From: Cotesia glomerata
Lineage: Eukaryota; Arthropoda; Insecta; Hymenoptera; Braconidae
Length of the DNA: 64,000 bases
Direction of reading: 5' to 3'
Assembly (NCBI RefSeq): GCF_020080835.1
Contig: NC_058162.1
Span: 26,870,758-26,934,757, forward strand
A program made the position numbers and the translations under genes. Numbering within the stretch: the first letter of the stretch is position 1; every line of letters begins with the position of its first letter. This document shows, piece by piece, positions 52,711 through 64,000 of the stretch. A model generated the notes under the pieces. That model worked only from the letters and a program-made list of their open reading frames with translations, ran no database searches and was not told the origin of the DNA.

Positions 52711-53632
52711 AGATAAAAGCCCCAATTATTTACTGTCTAAATATTGACACCCTAAATTATTTTTAAATATATTTAATCATCTGTAATAAGAATAACTATT
52801 ATATTAATTTTTATTAAATTCTAATTAATTAAAAAATTGAAAAAAATTACTGTCAGTTAATATTAAGTATTAATTATTAAAAAATAAAGTTAGCACCAGT
52901 TAAAACCAGCTTACGAACGTTTATTTTCTTAACAACTTTGATTAGAAAAGCATTTTTTATAAATGCCGAGTTTAAATTCATTTCTTCGTCTAATAATATC
53001 ATTTTTTTTTTTTTTAATTAACAATATATGTAAAATTTATAAAATTGAATAATCGAAATTAATTGTATGCTTTATAATATTTAAATAATGGGTGTCAATA
53101 ACTAGTTGATAATTTTTAAGTTGAATCTCATATTGACAGCCGTTTGACAGCGCTATCACGCCTTTTTTTGACTTTACCCTAAAAAATTAACTGTAAGTTT
53201 GAAATCTTCCGAGTAAATAAATTATTTTTAAACTAATTTTTATATTTTTAAAAGTTATTAATCATTTATGAAAATTATTATTAATAAACTTTAATAAAAT
53301 TTATTACTTAATAATAAGTTTAGATAAATAAGACTAAGCAGATGATTGTAAGCATGGTTAGTATAGGTGTCAATATTTGGGACGAAGGTATGTCAATAAT
53401 TAGATCAATCAGTTTTTTAACCTGCCAATAATTGATGTCTCCGGATAATCTATCTAATTATTTAAAATTAATTAGTAAATATCAGTGATAATAATTTTAA
53501 AAAATTTGATTAGTAAAAACATTACTTGAGACATTACCACAAAGAAAATTCACGATATTGACATATGATTGCTTAAAAAAAATCAAATCTTATCTTTGTC
53601 TCTAATAGTGTCAATAATTGAGGCTTTTACCT
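52711..53632. mobile_element. TA-flanked non-autonomous element, family B
   Basis: 922 bp. Ends AGATAAAAGCCCCAATTATT and, inverted, AGGTAAAAGCCTCAATTATT, flanked by TA on both sides (52709-52710 and 53633-53634). The inner end motif TGTCAATAATTG or its complement recurs inside near 52743, 53093, 53128, 53365, 53391, 53425 and 53553. The outermost AGGTAAA is shared with family A. Confidence 0.75.
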
Positions 53633-53634
53633 TA

Positions 53635-54179
53635 TATCAATCATATTTTTCGATTGTGCTCACGTTTCCACTCTCCACGTTTTCTGCTCTCGAGTCTCCA
53701 CTATGAAAGTTTAATCCACCCTCGCGTTTTATGGAATCTCGTAAAGTTATAAATTTATTAAAACACCAGCCTCCTTTTTCAGCGACAATATTGCCAACTC
53801 ACTGGTATCATTTATTGTTAAATTATTTAAAACAACTTCTTTCAATACCAAACTCTTGTACCACTCGTACTGCCGCTTTTTTCGCTTCCTTGTTTTCTTC
53901 TTTATGCCCCTTATCCGAGCGTTTTTCTCCATAACTTATTTTCTTTAATGTACACAATGTATTATACACCTCTTCCAAGCGATAACTTTATTTTAAAGTC
54001 TTTTTTGTATGAAAATACATACTCAAGCTTCATCTTAGGTATTCTTAAGAAATGTTTACTTTTCTTCAGTCTGTATTATCGAAAAATGGTACAATAGTTT
54101 CAATTCTTGAAACAGGAACTTTATTTTCTTGGATTTTTTGTTAAAATGATATAATTTATTTAAAGCCCTAAGATGGAAG
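53635..54179. other. intron or intergenic sequence
   Basis: Non-coding. Open frames on both strands at 53731-53934 are mutually exclusive shadows with no motif. Confidence 0.4.
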
Positions 54180-56010
54180 GTTATTAATTCCAATAGAACG
54201 CACACCTTAGATAATAATTACATAAAATTATCAAAACGCATTTAATGTAAAATAACAATTACATTTTTCTAAATGAAAAATCTCTTAGATTATACTTATA
54301 ATGACTATTTTGACGGTAAAATGCCATTAGTAGATAAAATTATCTACTGTATAGTAAAAATCCACTTAGAAATGTAGAGTGGCGCCATCTCTGAGTTCAA
54401 ATCAGAACTAAATTATGTTACCTTGCTTAAAAGTCGGATTAAACAATGTTTCCAAGTAAAATTGCTAAATAATTGATAACTATTCAATAAAATCAATGAA
54501 ATAAAGTGTCAAGATTGTTAAATAAGGCTTTCCTTATAAGTAGACTCTAAAAAATAATAATGTTCTGTTAATATCCATTTACAGGAGCATTAAACCCGTG
54601 AAAAAGCTATAAAATCGGATAATGAAAATATCGGAGGTATATTACGATAAAAAAAGCTACTTGTTATTCAAATTGAAAAAAAAAAAAAAAAACTAATTCG
54701 TAAGAATTATTAAAAGTGTCTTACCAAATAAACTAACGATGGAATGTTATTAATTCCAATTATCATTCCAATAGAACGCTCACCTTAGATAATAATTACA
54801 TAAAATTATCAAAACGCATTTAATGTAAAATAACAATTACATTTTTCTAAATGAAAAATCTCTTAGATTATACTTATAATGACTATTTTGACGGTAAAAT
54901 GCCATTAGTAGATAGAATTATCTACTGTATAGTAAAAATCCACTTAGAAATGCAAGGTGTCGCCATCTCTGAGTTCAAATCAGAACTAAATTATGTTACC
55001 TTGCTTAAAAGTCGGGTTAAACAATGTTTCCAAGTAAAATTGCTAAATAATTGATAACTATTCAATATAATCAATGAAATAAAGTGTCAAGATTGTTAAA
55101 TAAGGCTTTCCTTATAAGTAGACTCTAAAAAATAATAATGTTCTGTTAATATCCATTTACAGGAGCATTAAACCCGTGAAAAAGCTATAAAATCGGATAA
55201 TGAAAATATCGGAGGTATATTACGATAAAAAGAGCTACTTGTTATTCAAATTGAAAAAAAAAAAATAATTCGTAAAAATTGTTAAAAGTGTCTTACCAAA
55301 TAAACTAACGATGGAATGTTATTAATTCCAATTATAATTCCAATAGAACGCTCACCTTAGATAATAATTACATAAAATTATCAAAACGCATTTAATGTAA
55401 AATAACAATTACATTTTTCTAAATGAAAAATCTCTTAGATTATACTTATAATGACTATTTTGACGGTAAAATGCCATTAGTAGATAGAATTATCTACTGT
55501 ATAGTAAAAATCCACTTAGAAATGCAAGGTGTCGCCATCTCTGAGTTCAAATCAGAACTAAATTATGTTACCTTGCTTAAAAGTCGGATTAAACAATGTT
55601 TCCAAGTAAAATTGCTAAATAATTGATAACTATTCAATAAAATCAATGAAATAAAGTGTCAAGATTGTTAAATAAGGCTTTCCTTATAAGTAGACTCTAA
55701 AAAATAATAATGTTCTGTTAATATCCATTTACAGGAGCATTAAACCCGTGAAAAAGCTATAAAATCGGACAATGAAAATATCGGAGGTATATTACGATAA
55801 AAAGAGCTACTTGTTATTCAAATTGAAAAAAAAAAACTAATTCGTAAGAATTGTTAAAAGTGTCTTACCAAATAAACTAACGATGGAATGTTATTAATTC
55901 CAATTATCATTCCAATAGAACGCACACCTTAGATAATAATTACATAAAATTATCAAAGCGCATCTAATGTAAAATAAAAATTGAATTTTTTGGAATGAAA
56001 AATCTCTTAG
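54180..56010 (+). repeat. ~573-bp tandem repeat, three copies plus a partial
   Basis: Copies align at 54273, 54851, 55423 and a truncated one at 55996 (all starting ATGAAAAATCTCTTAGAT), a 572-578-bp period. Copies two and three keep a 67-codon open frame; copy one has TAG in place of CAA. Each holds GCCATCTCTGAGTTC and a dyad GTAGATAGAATTATCTAC. No known protein motif is present. Confidence 0.9.
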
Positions 56011-57479
56011 ATGGTGTGTCAGATATTTGTGACTAACAAGTTTGCACTTTAGCGCATAACGGCTCTGGTTAGTACCCACCATCGTGATCATAGATCATGA
56101 TTCTTGACCCATAGAATTGCGTGGGCTGGGCGCAATAATCGTGCCACCATTCTCATGACCGTGCCACAATTATTACAACCTCATTCTGCCGAAAAGTTTT
56201 AAAACTTATAGTTGGAAATTTTTTGTGCGCATATAATCAGTGTTGCCAATAATTTCTTTTTCTATTAATCGTTGGAGTTCGACGAAATACCCGAATTTAT
56301 CCGAATGAATTAAACAAAGCGCCAAATTCAAATTTTGAAAAAAAAAATTGGAACTATAAATTTTTGTGGTTAAGTTCTTGTAGATAAGTTATCGTTAAGT
56401 TAATATCAAGTCTACAAATGACCATCCTTATATGCAAGTTGGCAATAAAATAGTGCCGATATTTAAAAACAAGTTATCTATAAGCTTATATTAAACTTGA
56501 ATAGAAAATTTCGGCAACTTAACAGTCATTGTTTCAATACAATTCATGGAAGTAAAGTTGATCAAAAATTTACGATAAGTTGTAGATTAACGCTTATTAG
56601 CTAGTTATCTTATTGTTAAGTTATCTATAATTCGCGGCATTAGGTTATCTAAGAGCTATGGTAAGTTGTCTGAAACTTTAAAATTGCCACCTAAAAAATA
56701 AGGTAAGTAAACATGCGTTCTAACTTCCGTTAAAAGGCCTATTCAAATTCTTTTAACTGTCTACTACTTGAAAGAATTATTAATGAAAAGCGTTAAAAAT
56801 AAAAACTAACCAACAAAATGTAAATGGTTCAGCAGCACGAATAAAGGTAAACACGCACGCAGACTTAACTCGTGGCGCCAATAATGTCGCATGATAGCCG
56901 TGAAGGGCGCGAAAAATTACGTTGAATAACTATCGCGCAAGACAACTAGACATTAGAGGTTAAAAGCGATCTTATACCTTATTATTACGCTAAATTATTA
57001 TTATATATTATTATTATTATTATCGGAGTCGTTATTACGATCATTATTAATGGTAAATAAATATTTATACAATAACTATAAATAGCAATTAATTTAAATA
57101 ATCGTCGATATATCTTGGACATATAAATATAAATAACTTTAAATAAATTAAAAGGCATTAAACCAAAGTTAGTATCTTTAAATCCTACCAAAGGACACTT
57201 AATGGAACGGATTATCAGTGAAACAATTAATCCGCATGACACGATCATGGATTAAATCACCAGTCTAATAGAAATGTAATCCAACTGGTTTTATCTTATT
57301 TACGAGATCTCTTATTCGAGAGCGCTTTCAGTATGACTCCTATTAAATATCCTGGTTACTTGTTACTGCTTTATATACAGATTCTTGTTTTCTCTATGCA
57401 GTGGTTAATTTAAATAATTATGATTGTAAAAACATTTGTAAGTCTTAAATCTTACTTAGTATTTCAATTCTTATTAAAT
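56011..57479. other. sequence between repeat blocks
   Basis: Includes a mixed-composition patch at 56020-56200 and a stretch (56370-56690) rich in AAGTTATC-like strings. No gene is supported. Confidence 0.4.
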
Positions 57480-58850
57480 TGTTGGCTATTTTGTCGATAA
57501 AATGCCATTAGTAGATAGAATTATCTACTTTATAGTCAAAATCCAGTTAGAAATATGCGGTGGCGCCATCTCTGAGTTTAAATCGGAACTAAATTATGCA
57601 ACCAAGCCTAAAAGTTGGGTTAAACAGTATTTACAAGTGAAATTGTTAAATAATTGATAAATATTCAATAAAATCAACGAAATAAAGTGTCAAGATCGTT
57701 AAATAAGCCTTTTCCTTATAAGTAGACTCTAAAAAATAATAATGTTCTGTTAATATCCATTTATAGGGGCATTAAACTCGTGAAAAAGCTATAAAATCGG
57801 ATAATTAAAATATCGGAGACATGTTACGGTAAAACGAGCTATTTCTTATCCAAATAGAAAAAAACTCATCCTTAAGAATTATTAAAAATGTCTTACCAAA
57901 TAAAAGAGCGAGTTAACTCATCAAGATTTCATATTTGTAATGACTGTTTTATGGTATAATGCCATTAGTACATAATATTAGCTACTCTGCAGGAAAATTA
58001 ATTTAGAAATGTATGGTGGCGCCATCTCTAAGTTTAAATCGGGACTAAATTATGTTACCCAGCTTAAAAGAGGGATTAAACAATCTTTCCAAGTAAAATT
58101 GCTAAATAATTATTAAATTTTCAATAAAATAAAGTGTCAAGGTCGTTAAATAAGCCTTTTTTATACTCGTAATGACCATTTTGGCGGTAAAATGCCTTTA
58201 GTACACAGAATTATCTACTTGATAATAAGAATCGGCTTCGAAAACTTCAGTGGCGCCATCTCTGAGTTCAAATCGGAACTAAATTAAGTTATCCAGCCTA
58301 TAAGTAGGGTTAAACAATCTTTCCATGTAAAATTGCTAAATAATTGATAACTATTCAATAAAATCAATAATCAATAATAAAATCAAATAATTTCTTTCAG
58401 ACCACCTTCCTCCACTCTCTCTCTCTCTGTAGATTATAAGCTCAGCTCTGGTTTCCGGTTCCAGGAACCGAGATACAAAATCCTGGTGGCGCCCTTGTCA
58501 ATTTAGAATCATTTTTGCTAGGTATTGTTTTATTTCTATTAAATTAATTAAGGGGCCAATGAGCGGAAAACCCACCCGTTACAAAATAGATTATCAAGAT
58601 CGTTAAATAAGCCTTTTCCTTATAAGTAGACTCTAAAAAACTAATAATGTCCTGTTAATATCCATTTACCGAGGCATTAAACCCGTGAAAAAGCTATAAA
58701 ATCGGATAATGAAAATATCTGAAGTATGTTACGATAAAACTCGCTACTTGTTATCCAACTGAAAAAAAAAAAAAAAAAAAAAAACAAATCCTTAAGAATT
58801 ATTAAAAGTGTCTTACCAAATAAACAAGCGAGTTAACTCATCAAGAGTTT
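57480..58850 (+). repeat. diverged copies of the ~573-bp repeat
   Basis: At least three degenerate copies, recognised by GGTGGCGCCATCTCTGAG near 57556, 58015 and 58247, and by the tail AAACCCGTGAAAAAGC near 57775 and 58680. A ~200-bp segment (58390-58580) with a CT microsatellite interrupts the last. Confidence 0.8.
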
Positions 58851-59584
58851 ATACTCGTAATCCGAAAGTCAATTATAAATCCACAATAACAATAATAATA
58901 AATATAAATATAAACATAACTATAAAGTCAATGTACTGTAGTTTTATAAGTTTTATAAGCACCCTATCAATTATTAATGAAAATAAATCTTTAAATAAGA
59001 GCCAGCCGGTTGAAGGTGACAGATTCAACACCAAGGAATTTATCCGGGAGATAAAAAACCCGCGGAAACAAGTGGGGAATAAAAAATAATAAAATGTACG
59101 GGATGAAAGACACAATGGCTAATCGACGACATGGCCCATCGTGTGTCCTAGCTCTGGAGTCGTCCAGTTGTCCAGTTGTCCAGTTGTCCAGTTGGAGTCC
59201 AGTTGTCGTTGGATGGACGTGAGGAATCCAGTGCTTTAACACACGTGCCCACCACTCACCTCTACCCTCTTTTAATCTTTCTTCTTTCTCGAAACTTTTT
59301 ATCTTTCTCTTTCTTGTTTTCTTATTGCTCTTAAGACGATACGATAGTCTTGAGCATCTCGTGAGTTTGCGGTGTCTGAGGATGTCCTTGAAGCGGGCGG
59401 GGTCGTCACACGATGCTACGGGTAAACGACCATCTTCGCTCTATGTATATGTACTCTCATGTGCCAAGATATAGATACAGATATAAATAAACTTATAAAT
59501 AAAAAATTGTTTTTAAAGACTTGTACTTCAGCATTAACACCGACATTAACTTTATTTCACTTTATATTCTTCTTTATAAGTATC
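58851..59584. other. sequence with short GTCCAGTT minisatellite
   Basis: Mostly non-coding. At 59162-59206 GTCCAGTT repeats about five times. Open frames on both strands at 58808-59242 conflict and lack motifs. Confidence 0.5.
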
Positions 59585-60610
59585 AAAGCGACCATCTTGT
59601 ATTATTACTTCTTTTAGTCTTCGTGTTAACCCTTCAGTGCATTTAAATGTGATACTTTAACGTGTCATTTTATAAATTAAACAGATCAAGCTTGTTTAAA
59701 TTGTAATATCTTATGATTCAGTCATTTTCATGGATAGCTATCATTTAACCAACATTATATTGATCATCTATGTAATTTTATTAACATCTTCATTTTTATT
59801 ATTTTGCTATGATTTAAGTTGCAAAAATAATAACAAAAATTGATTATAAATAAGAAAAAAAAAAGAAAATTTTAAAAATTGAATTTTTCGCGGGAAAATT
59901 AGTTCTAATTTTGGCCGCTAGGTGACGCGTGCCCAAATTCCTCAAAATCCGCCATTTCTTTATGTCAAACCTTAAGTGCATTTAAATATTGAAATTAAAC
60001 GTGTAATTTTAAAAATTAAACATATCAAACTTGTTCAAATTGTAATATTTTATGCTTCAGTAATTTTCATAGATATTTATCATTTAACCAACATTATATT
60101 AATTATCTCTGCAATTTAATTAATACCTCAATAATTATTTTTATTTTTTTTAACTTTTGCTATGACGTAGATTGCAAAAATAATCACAAAAAAACATTTA
60201 CTTATAATTAATAAGAAAATATTTGAAAAATGGAATTTTTTGGCGGGAAAAATTAGTTATAATTTTGACCACAGAGTAGCGCGGGCGTAAAATTCTCAAG
60301 ATCCGCCATTTCTTCATCTTGAACAATTGGTGCATTTAAATTTTATACTTAAACGTGTAATTTTATAAATTAAATAGATCAAGCTGTAATTTAATTAATA
60401 TCTATAATTATTTTTATGATTTTATAATTTTTGCTATGATGTAGATTACAAAAATAATCACAAAAATAAATTATAAATAAGTAAAAAAAGAATATTTAAA
60501 AAATTCAATTTTAGGCGGAAAATTTAGATCTATTTTCAGCCAGCAGGTGGCGCGCGCACAAATTTCTGTAGATCCGCCATTTAGATTCTACCTCGGCCAT
60601 CTTGTCAAGC
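59585..60610 (+). repeat. ~350-bp tandem repeat, three copies
   Basis: Units share AAACGTGTAATTTTATAAAT, TCATTTAACCAACATTATAT, a CGCGGGAAAA-type segment and the end AAATCCGCCATTTCTT near 59947, 60300 and 60570. The third copy is shortened. CTCF-like cores (TAGGTGACGCG, CAGGTGGCGCG) occur at the same place in two units. Confidence 0.8.
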
Positions 60611-61122
60611 TTTACTAAAATTTTGAAAAGAACTTGATTTAATTAAAAAAAAAAAAATGTTTTTAATCTATAAAAATAATGTTTTTAATTAATTAAATAC
60701 AAGCAGGCGTTATGTAATTAATAATAAACGACGGGAATAAAAAAAAATAAATTTAATGAGTATAAAACAGTTGGTATGTAGAATGCGATAGACGGATCAA
60801 GAAGTTTAATAGTTTTAAAGATGCTAGTAGCTTTAAATACCTCGGCATCCCAGGATGCTCAGTGGCGCCACGCAATTGTCAATTAACATTTTTACCGCCT
60901 TGGAAGAAAACACGAAGAGCCTTTACCGGGTACGGGAGAACTTGCGCATACCCTCACTTGATCCTTTTACTTTTATTTACTTGATACATTTAATTATGAT
61001 TACACGCGTAATCTACGTCATAAAAATAATTATTTAATCTTTAAATATTTGAGGTGAACCACTAATTATTGACACTATTTTTAATACTTAATTTAATTAT
61101 TAAAAAATCATTTTTAATTTGA
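60611..61122. other. sequence between repeats
   Basis: AT-rich, no supported gene. Near 61065-61080 CTAATTATTGACACT resembles the family-B end motif and may be a remnant. Confidence 0.4.
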
Positions 61123-61321
61123 CTAGTAACCTTGCCACTGTGTAACTGCCTTGACTTGTGAACTATATATAAATAAAATTTTGCTTTATTACATAATGAA
61201 TTATATTAAATTGCACTATACTTTCGTAATTATTGACATTTTCAAAAATATAAGCTCATCCCGACGGTACACTCATCAAGAGCTTTCATTTGAGTACCCA
61301 CATGCATTTTTGATATATGTC

Positions 61322-61411
<90 letters not shown>

Positions 61412-61719
61412 TGAAAAATTGATGTGGGTACTCAAATGAAAGGTCTCGATGACTGTAACATCAGAATGAGCTTATATCTTTAAAAATATCAATAGCTGAC
61501 AAAATACAAGGTAATTTCTTAATTATTCATATTTTTAAATATGTAAGCTCATCCTGGTGTTACACTTATCATAAGCTTTCATTTGAATACCCACATGCAT
61601 TTTTGATATATTTTTCATATATACATATATATACATATATATGAATATATATGTATATATATATACATATATAGCAGCATATATATATATATATGCTAGC
61701 TATATATATATATAGCTGC

Positions 61720-61752
<33 letters not shown>

Positions 61753-62350
61753 AATTGATGTGGCTACTCAAATGAAAGGTCTCGATGAATGTAACATCAG
61801 AATGAGCTTTTATTTTTAAAAATATCAATAATTAAGAAATTATATTGTATTTTGTCAACTTATAATATTTTTCAAAATATAAGCTCATTCTGATGTTACA
61901 CTCATCACGAGCTTTTATTTGAGTACCCACATGGCATTTTTGATATATTTGTCATATATACATATATATATAATATATATACATATATAAAATATATGAA
62001 AAATTGATGTGGGTACTCAAATGAAAGGTCTCGATGAGTGTAACATCAGGATGAGCTTATTTCTTTAAAAATGTCAATCGCCCACAAGATACAAGCTCAT
62101 TTCTTAATTATTGATATTTTTAAAGATATAAGTTCATCCTGAAGTTACACTTATCAAGAGCTTTCATTTAAGTACCCACATACATTTTTGATATATTTTT
62201 CATATATACATATATATGATATATATAAATATATAAAATATATGAAAAATTGATGTGGGTACTCAAATGAAAGGTCTTGATGAGAGTAACATCGGGATGA
62301 GCTTGTTTCTTTAAAAATGTCAATCCGTCACAAGATACAAGGCAACTTGT
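61123..62350 (-). mobile_element. Helitron-like element with palindromic module array, reverse orientation
   Basis: Reading on the minus strand, the 3' end is a decayed hairpin followed by GGTTACTAG|T at 61123, a proper CTAG terminus. Four palindromic modules follow upstream, including a (TA)n run at 61329-61402 and a nested AT palindrome near 61640-61750. The TC start was not found at the far end, so the element is probably truncated there. Confidence 0.65.
61329..61402. repeat. TA microsatellite
   Basis: A pure (TA)n run of about 37 units at the centre of a palindromic module. Confidence 0.85.
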
Positions 62351-63218
62351 TAATTATGTATCTAAAGATAGAGAATTTTCTCTAATTGGTGCCTTTACTT
62401 TACTGGGGATTAATAAAAATAAAAATGATATTTTTTTGTTAAATAAATCCCGAGGAAAACACAATTCAGTGTCACCAGGTAGTCTAGATAAGCCTTGAGC
62501 GGGTAACTGTTATTGTTGAGGCTGTTGTGTGAAGTAAACTCTTTCCGGCACGTGTATGAGCCATTCATACGTCGACGATAACAGAGACGTTATCCTGGTT
62601 ACTTGAATTACTCGGCAGTATGTTAGTGATGCTGTTAAACGTCTAGTACTAGCGCTGAAGTTGACTAACACCGGGAGACTAGAGGACTCGTGCTTTAATC
62701 TCGGAAAAAATAATTACCAACGTCTTTCTTACACCTGCAGACCGTAAAACACGCTCACACCTTACTCATTTATTCTCTTAATCTCAACGTTTCTCCTCAA
62801 CTGTCCTCTGTTCTGTGTTTTCTTCTCCGGCTTATCTCATTACTTCAAAGCTCTTTTATTATTTTTTATTCTACACTTATTCCGGCACCCAATGTGAATT
62901 AACTGAGAAAAATAACCGCAGGGAAGTTTAAACTTCTGAGAATAGTTATAAAATCAGCATACTTTTCACACCTCGCTTGTCTAACACTCAATATTTATGC
63001 CCGAGTGTTTGCAATTATTATTATTTTATCTTTTATTATTATCATTGTAGAATTTAACATATTACTTACCCTATTTTTGTTATTAATTTCCCGTGAACGT
63101 GAAGGTACGACGTCACAAATCTTTTGTTTACCTAAAAAGAAAAAAAAAAAAAATTTATTAAAATAATTTTTTAACAGGACCAATATTTTCCCCACAATTC
63201 ATTAATTAAAATTCATAA
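62351..63218. other. sequence between Helitrons
   Basis: Mixed composition at 62450-62960, no open frame of note. A search for an upstream SMG6 exon was negative. Confidence 0.4.
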
Positions 63219-64000
63219 TCTATATTATTAAGAGAATTTGAATAATTTTGTCTTCAGGATAGTTATATAAACATATAATTAAAAAATGACCTTGTATCTT
63301 GTGAACTATTGACAATTTTAAAGATATAAGCCCATTCTGATGTTACACTGATCGAGACCTTTCATTTGAGTACCTACATCGATTTTTCATATATTTAGTA
63401 TATATTTATATATATTATATATAAATATATGAAAAATGCATGTGGGTACTCAAATGAAAGCTCTTGATGAGCGTAACATCAGAATGAGCTTATATCTTTA
63501 AAAATATCAACAATTAAGAAACGACCTTCTATCTAGTGAACTATTGACATTTTTAAAGATATAAGCTCATTCTGATGTTACACTCATCGAGACCTTTCAT
63601 TTGAGTACCCAAATCAATTTTTCATATATTTTATATATTTATATTTATTATATATATGTATATATAAAAAATATATCAAAAATGCATGTGGGTACTCAAA
63701 TAAAAGCTCTTGATGAGCGTAACATCAGGGTGAGCTTATATCTTTAAAAATATCAATAATTAAAAAATGACCTTGTATCTTGTCAACTATTGACATTTTT
63801 GAACATATAAGCTCATCCTAATGTCACACTTATCGAGACCTTTCATTTGAGTACCCACATCAATTTTTCATATATTTCATATATTTTATATATTTATATA
63901 TATTATATATATGTATATATGAAAAATATATGAAAAATGCATGTGTGTACTCAAATGAAAGCTCTTGATGAGCGTAACATCAGGATGAGCTTATATCTTT
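63219..64000 (+). mobile_element. Helitron-like element, continues past the window
   Basis: Starts A|TCTATATTATTAAGAGAAT and carries three successive palindromic modules (63290-63510, 63540-63760, 63780 to the end). Its 3' end is outside. Confidence 0.7.

Noticed and set aside
54180..56010. CRISPR array
   Set aside because: Repeat units are ~573 bp and contiguous without short repeat/spacer structure, and the DNA is eukaryotic.
49524..64000. Upstream SMG6 exon in the right third of the window
   Set aside because: I looked for the family's RFILSFLH-type sequence on the minus strand and found no candidate with a donor in the required phase.

Overview
This is a eukaryotic nuclear window, very AT-rich and dominated by repeats. 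Introns are spliced with GT/AG sites, and the two recognisable genes are an insect-type secreted carboxylesterase and the nonsense-mediated-decay endonuclease SMG6. Together with abundant Helitron-like, TA-flanked and foldback-like non-autonomous elements, this suggests an insect. A hymenopteran, perhaps a parasitoid wasp, is my best guess but is not proven. No bacterial operons, CRISPR array or rRNA gene was seen.

Layout. (1) 930-3377, minus: three exons of an alpha/beta-hydrolase carboxylesterase with a signal peptide and all three catalytic-triad regions. Codon 279 is an in-frame TAA, and the last exon is not visible, so it may be a pseudogene. (2) 3741-8610: a tandem repeat rich in TGCGCATGCGCA palindromes, split by a 3,950-bp element (3961-7910) with 238-bp inverted ends made of degenerate ~15-bp units and a perfect 8-bp target duplication. 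A Helitron is nested inside that element. (3) 9640-17310: an array of ~150-240-bp units in three blocks, separated by two less repetitive islands. (4) 18394-49523, minus: nine exons encoding the C-terminal 524 residues of SMG6 (EST1 RNA-binding region, acidic linker, complete PIN nuclease). The introns are large and full of transposable elements. The N-terminal half of the gene lies beyond what I could find at higher coordinates. (5) 49524-64000: presumed upstream SMG6 intron or flank, holding Helitrons packed with palindromic modules, a ~573-bp tandem repeat, a ~350-bp tandem repeat and AT microsatellites.

The nine SMG6 exons join with consistent phases and align without gaps to the known family order, so this model is firm. 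The carboxylesterase exon joins are equally consistent. Everything else that looks coding is short, and I treat it as tentative. That includes a two-exon candidate at 26662-26701 / 25023-25145 (minus) in the unique centre of a 4.46-kb inverted-repeat structure, and a possible first exon at 6885-6933.

The most interesting non-genic signals are: the foldback-like element with a paralogous empty site in the same window; a group of Helitron ends carrying tandem long palindromes; two TA-flanked element families whose inner end motif is scattered through the element; a tandem array whose units look like non-coding exons with splice-like borders; and CTCF-like AGATGGCGC cores recurring in otherwise unrelated repeats.
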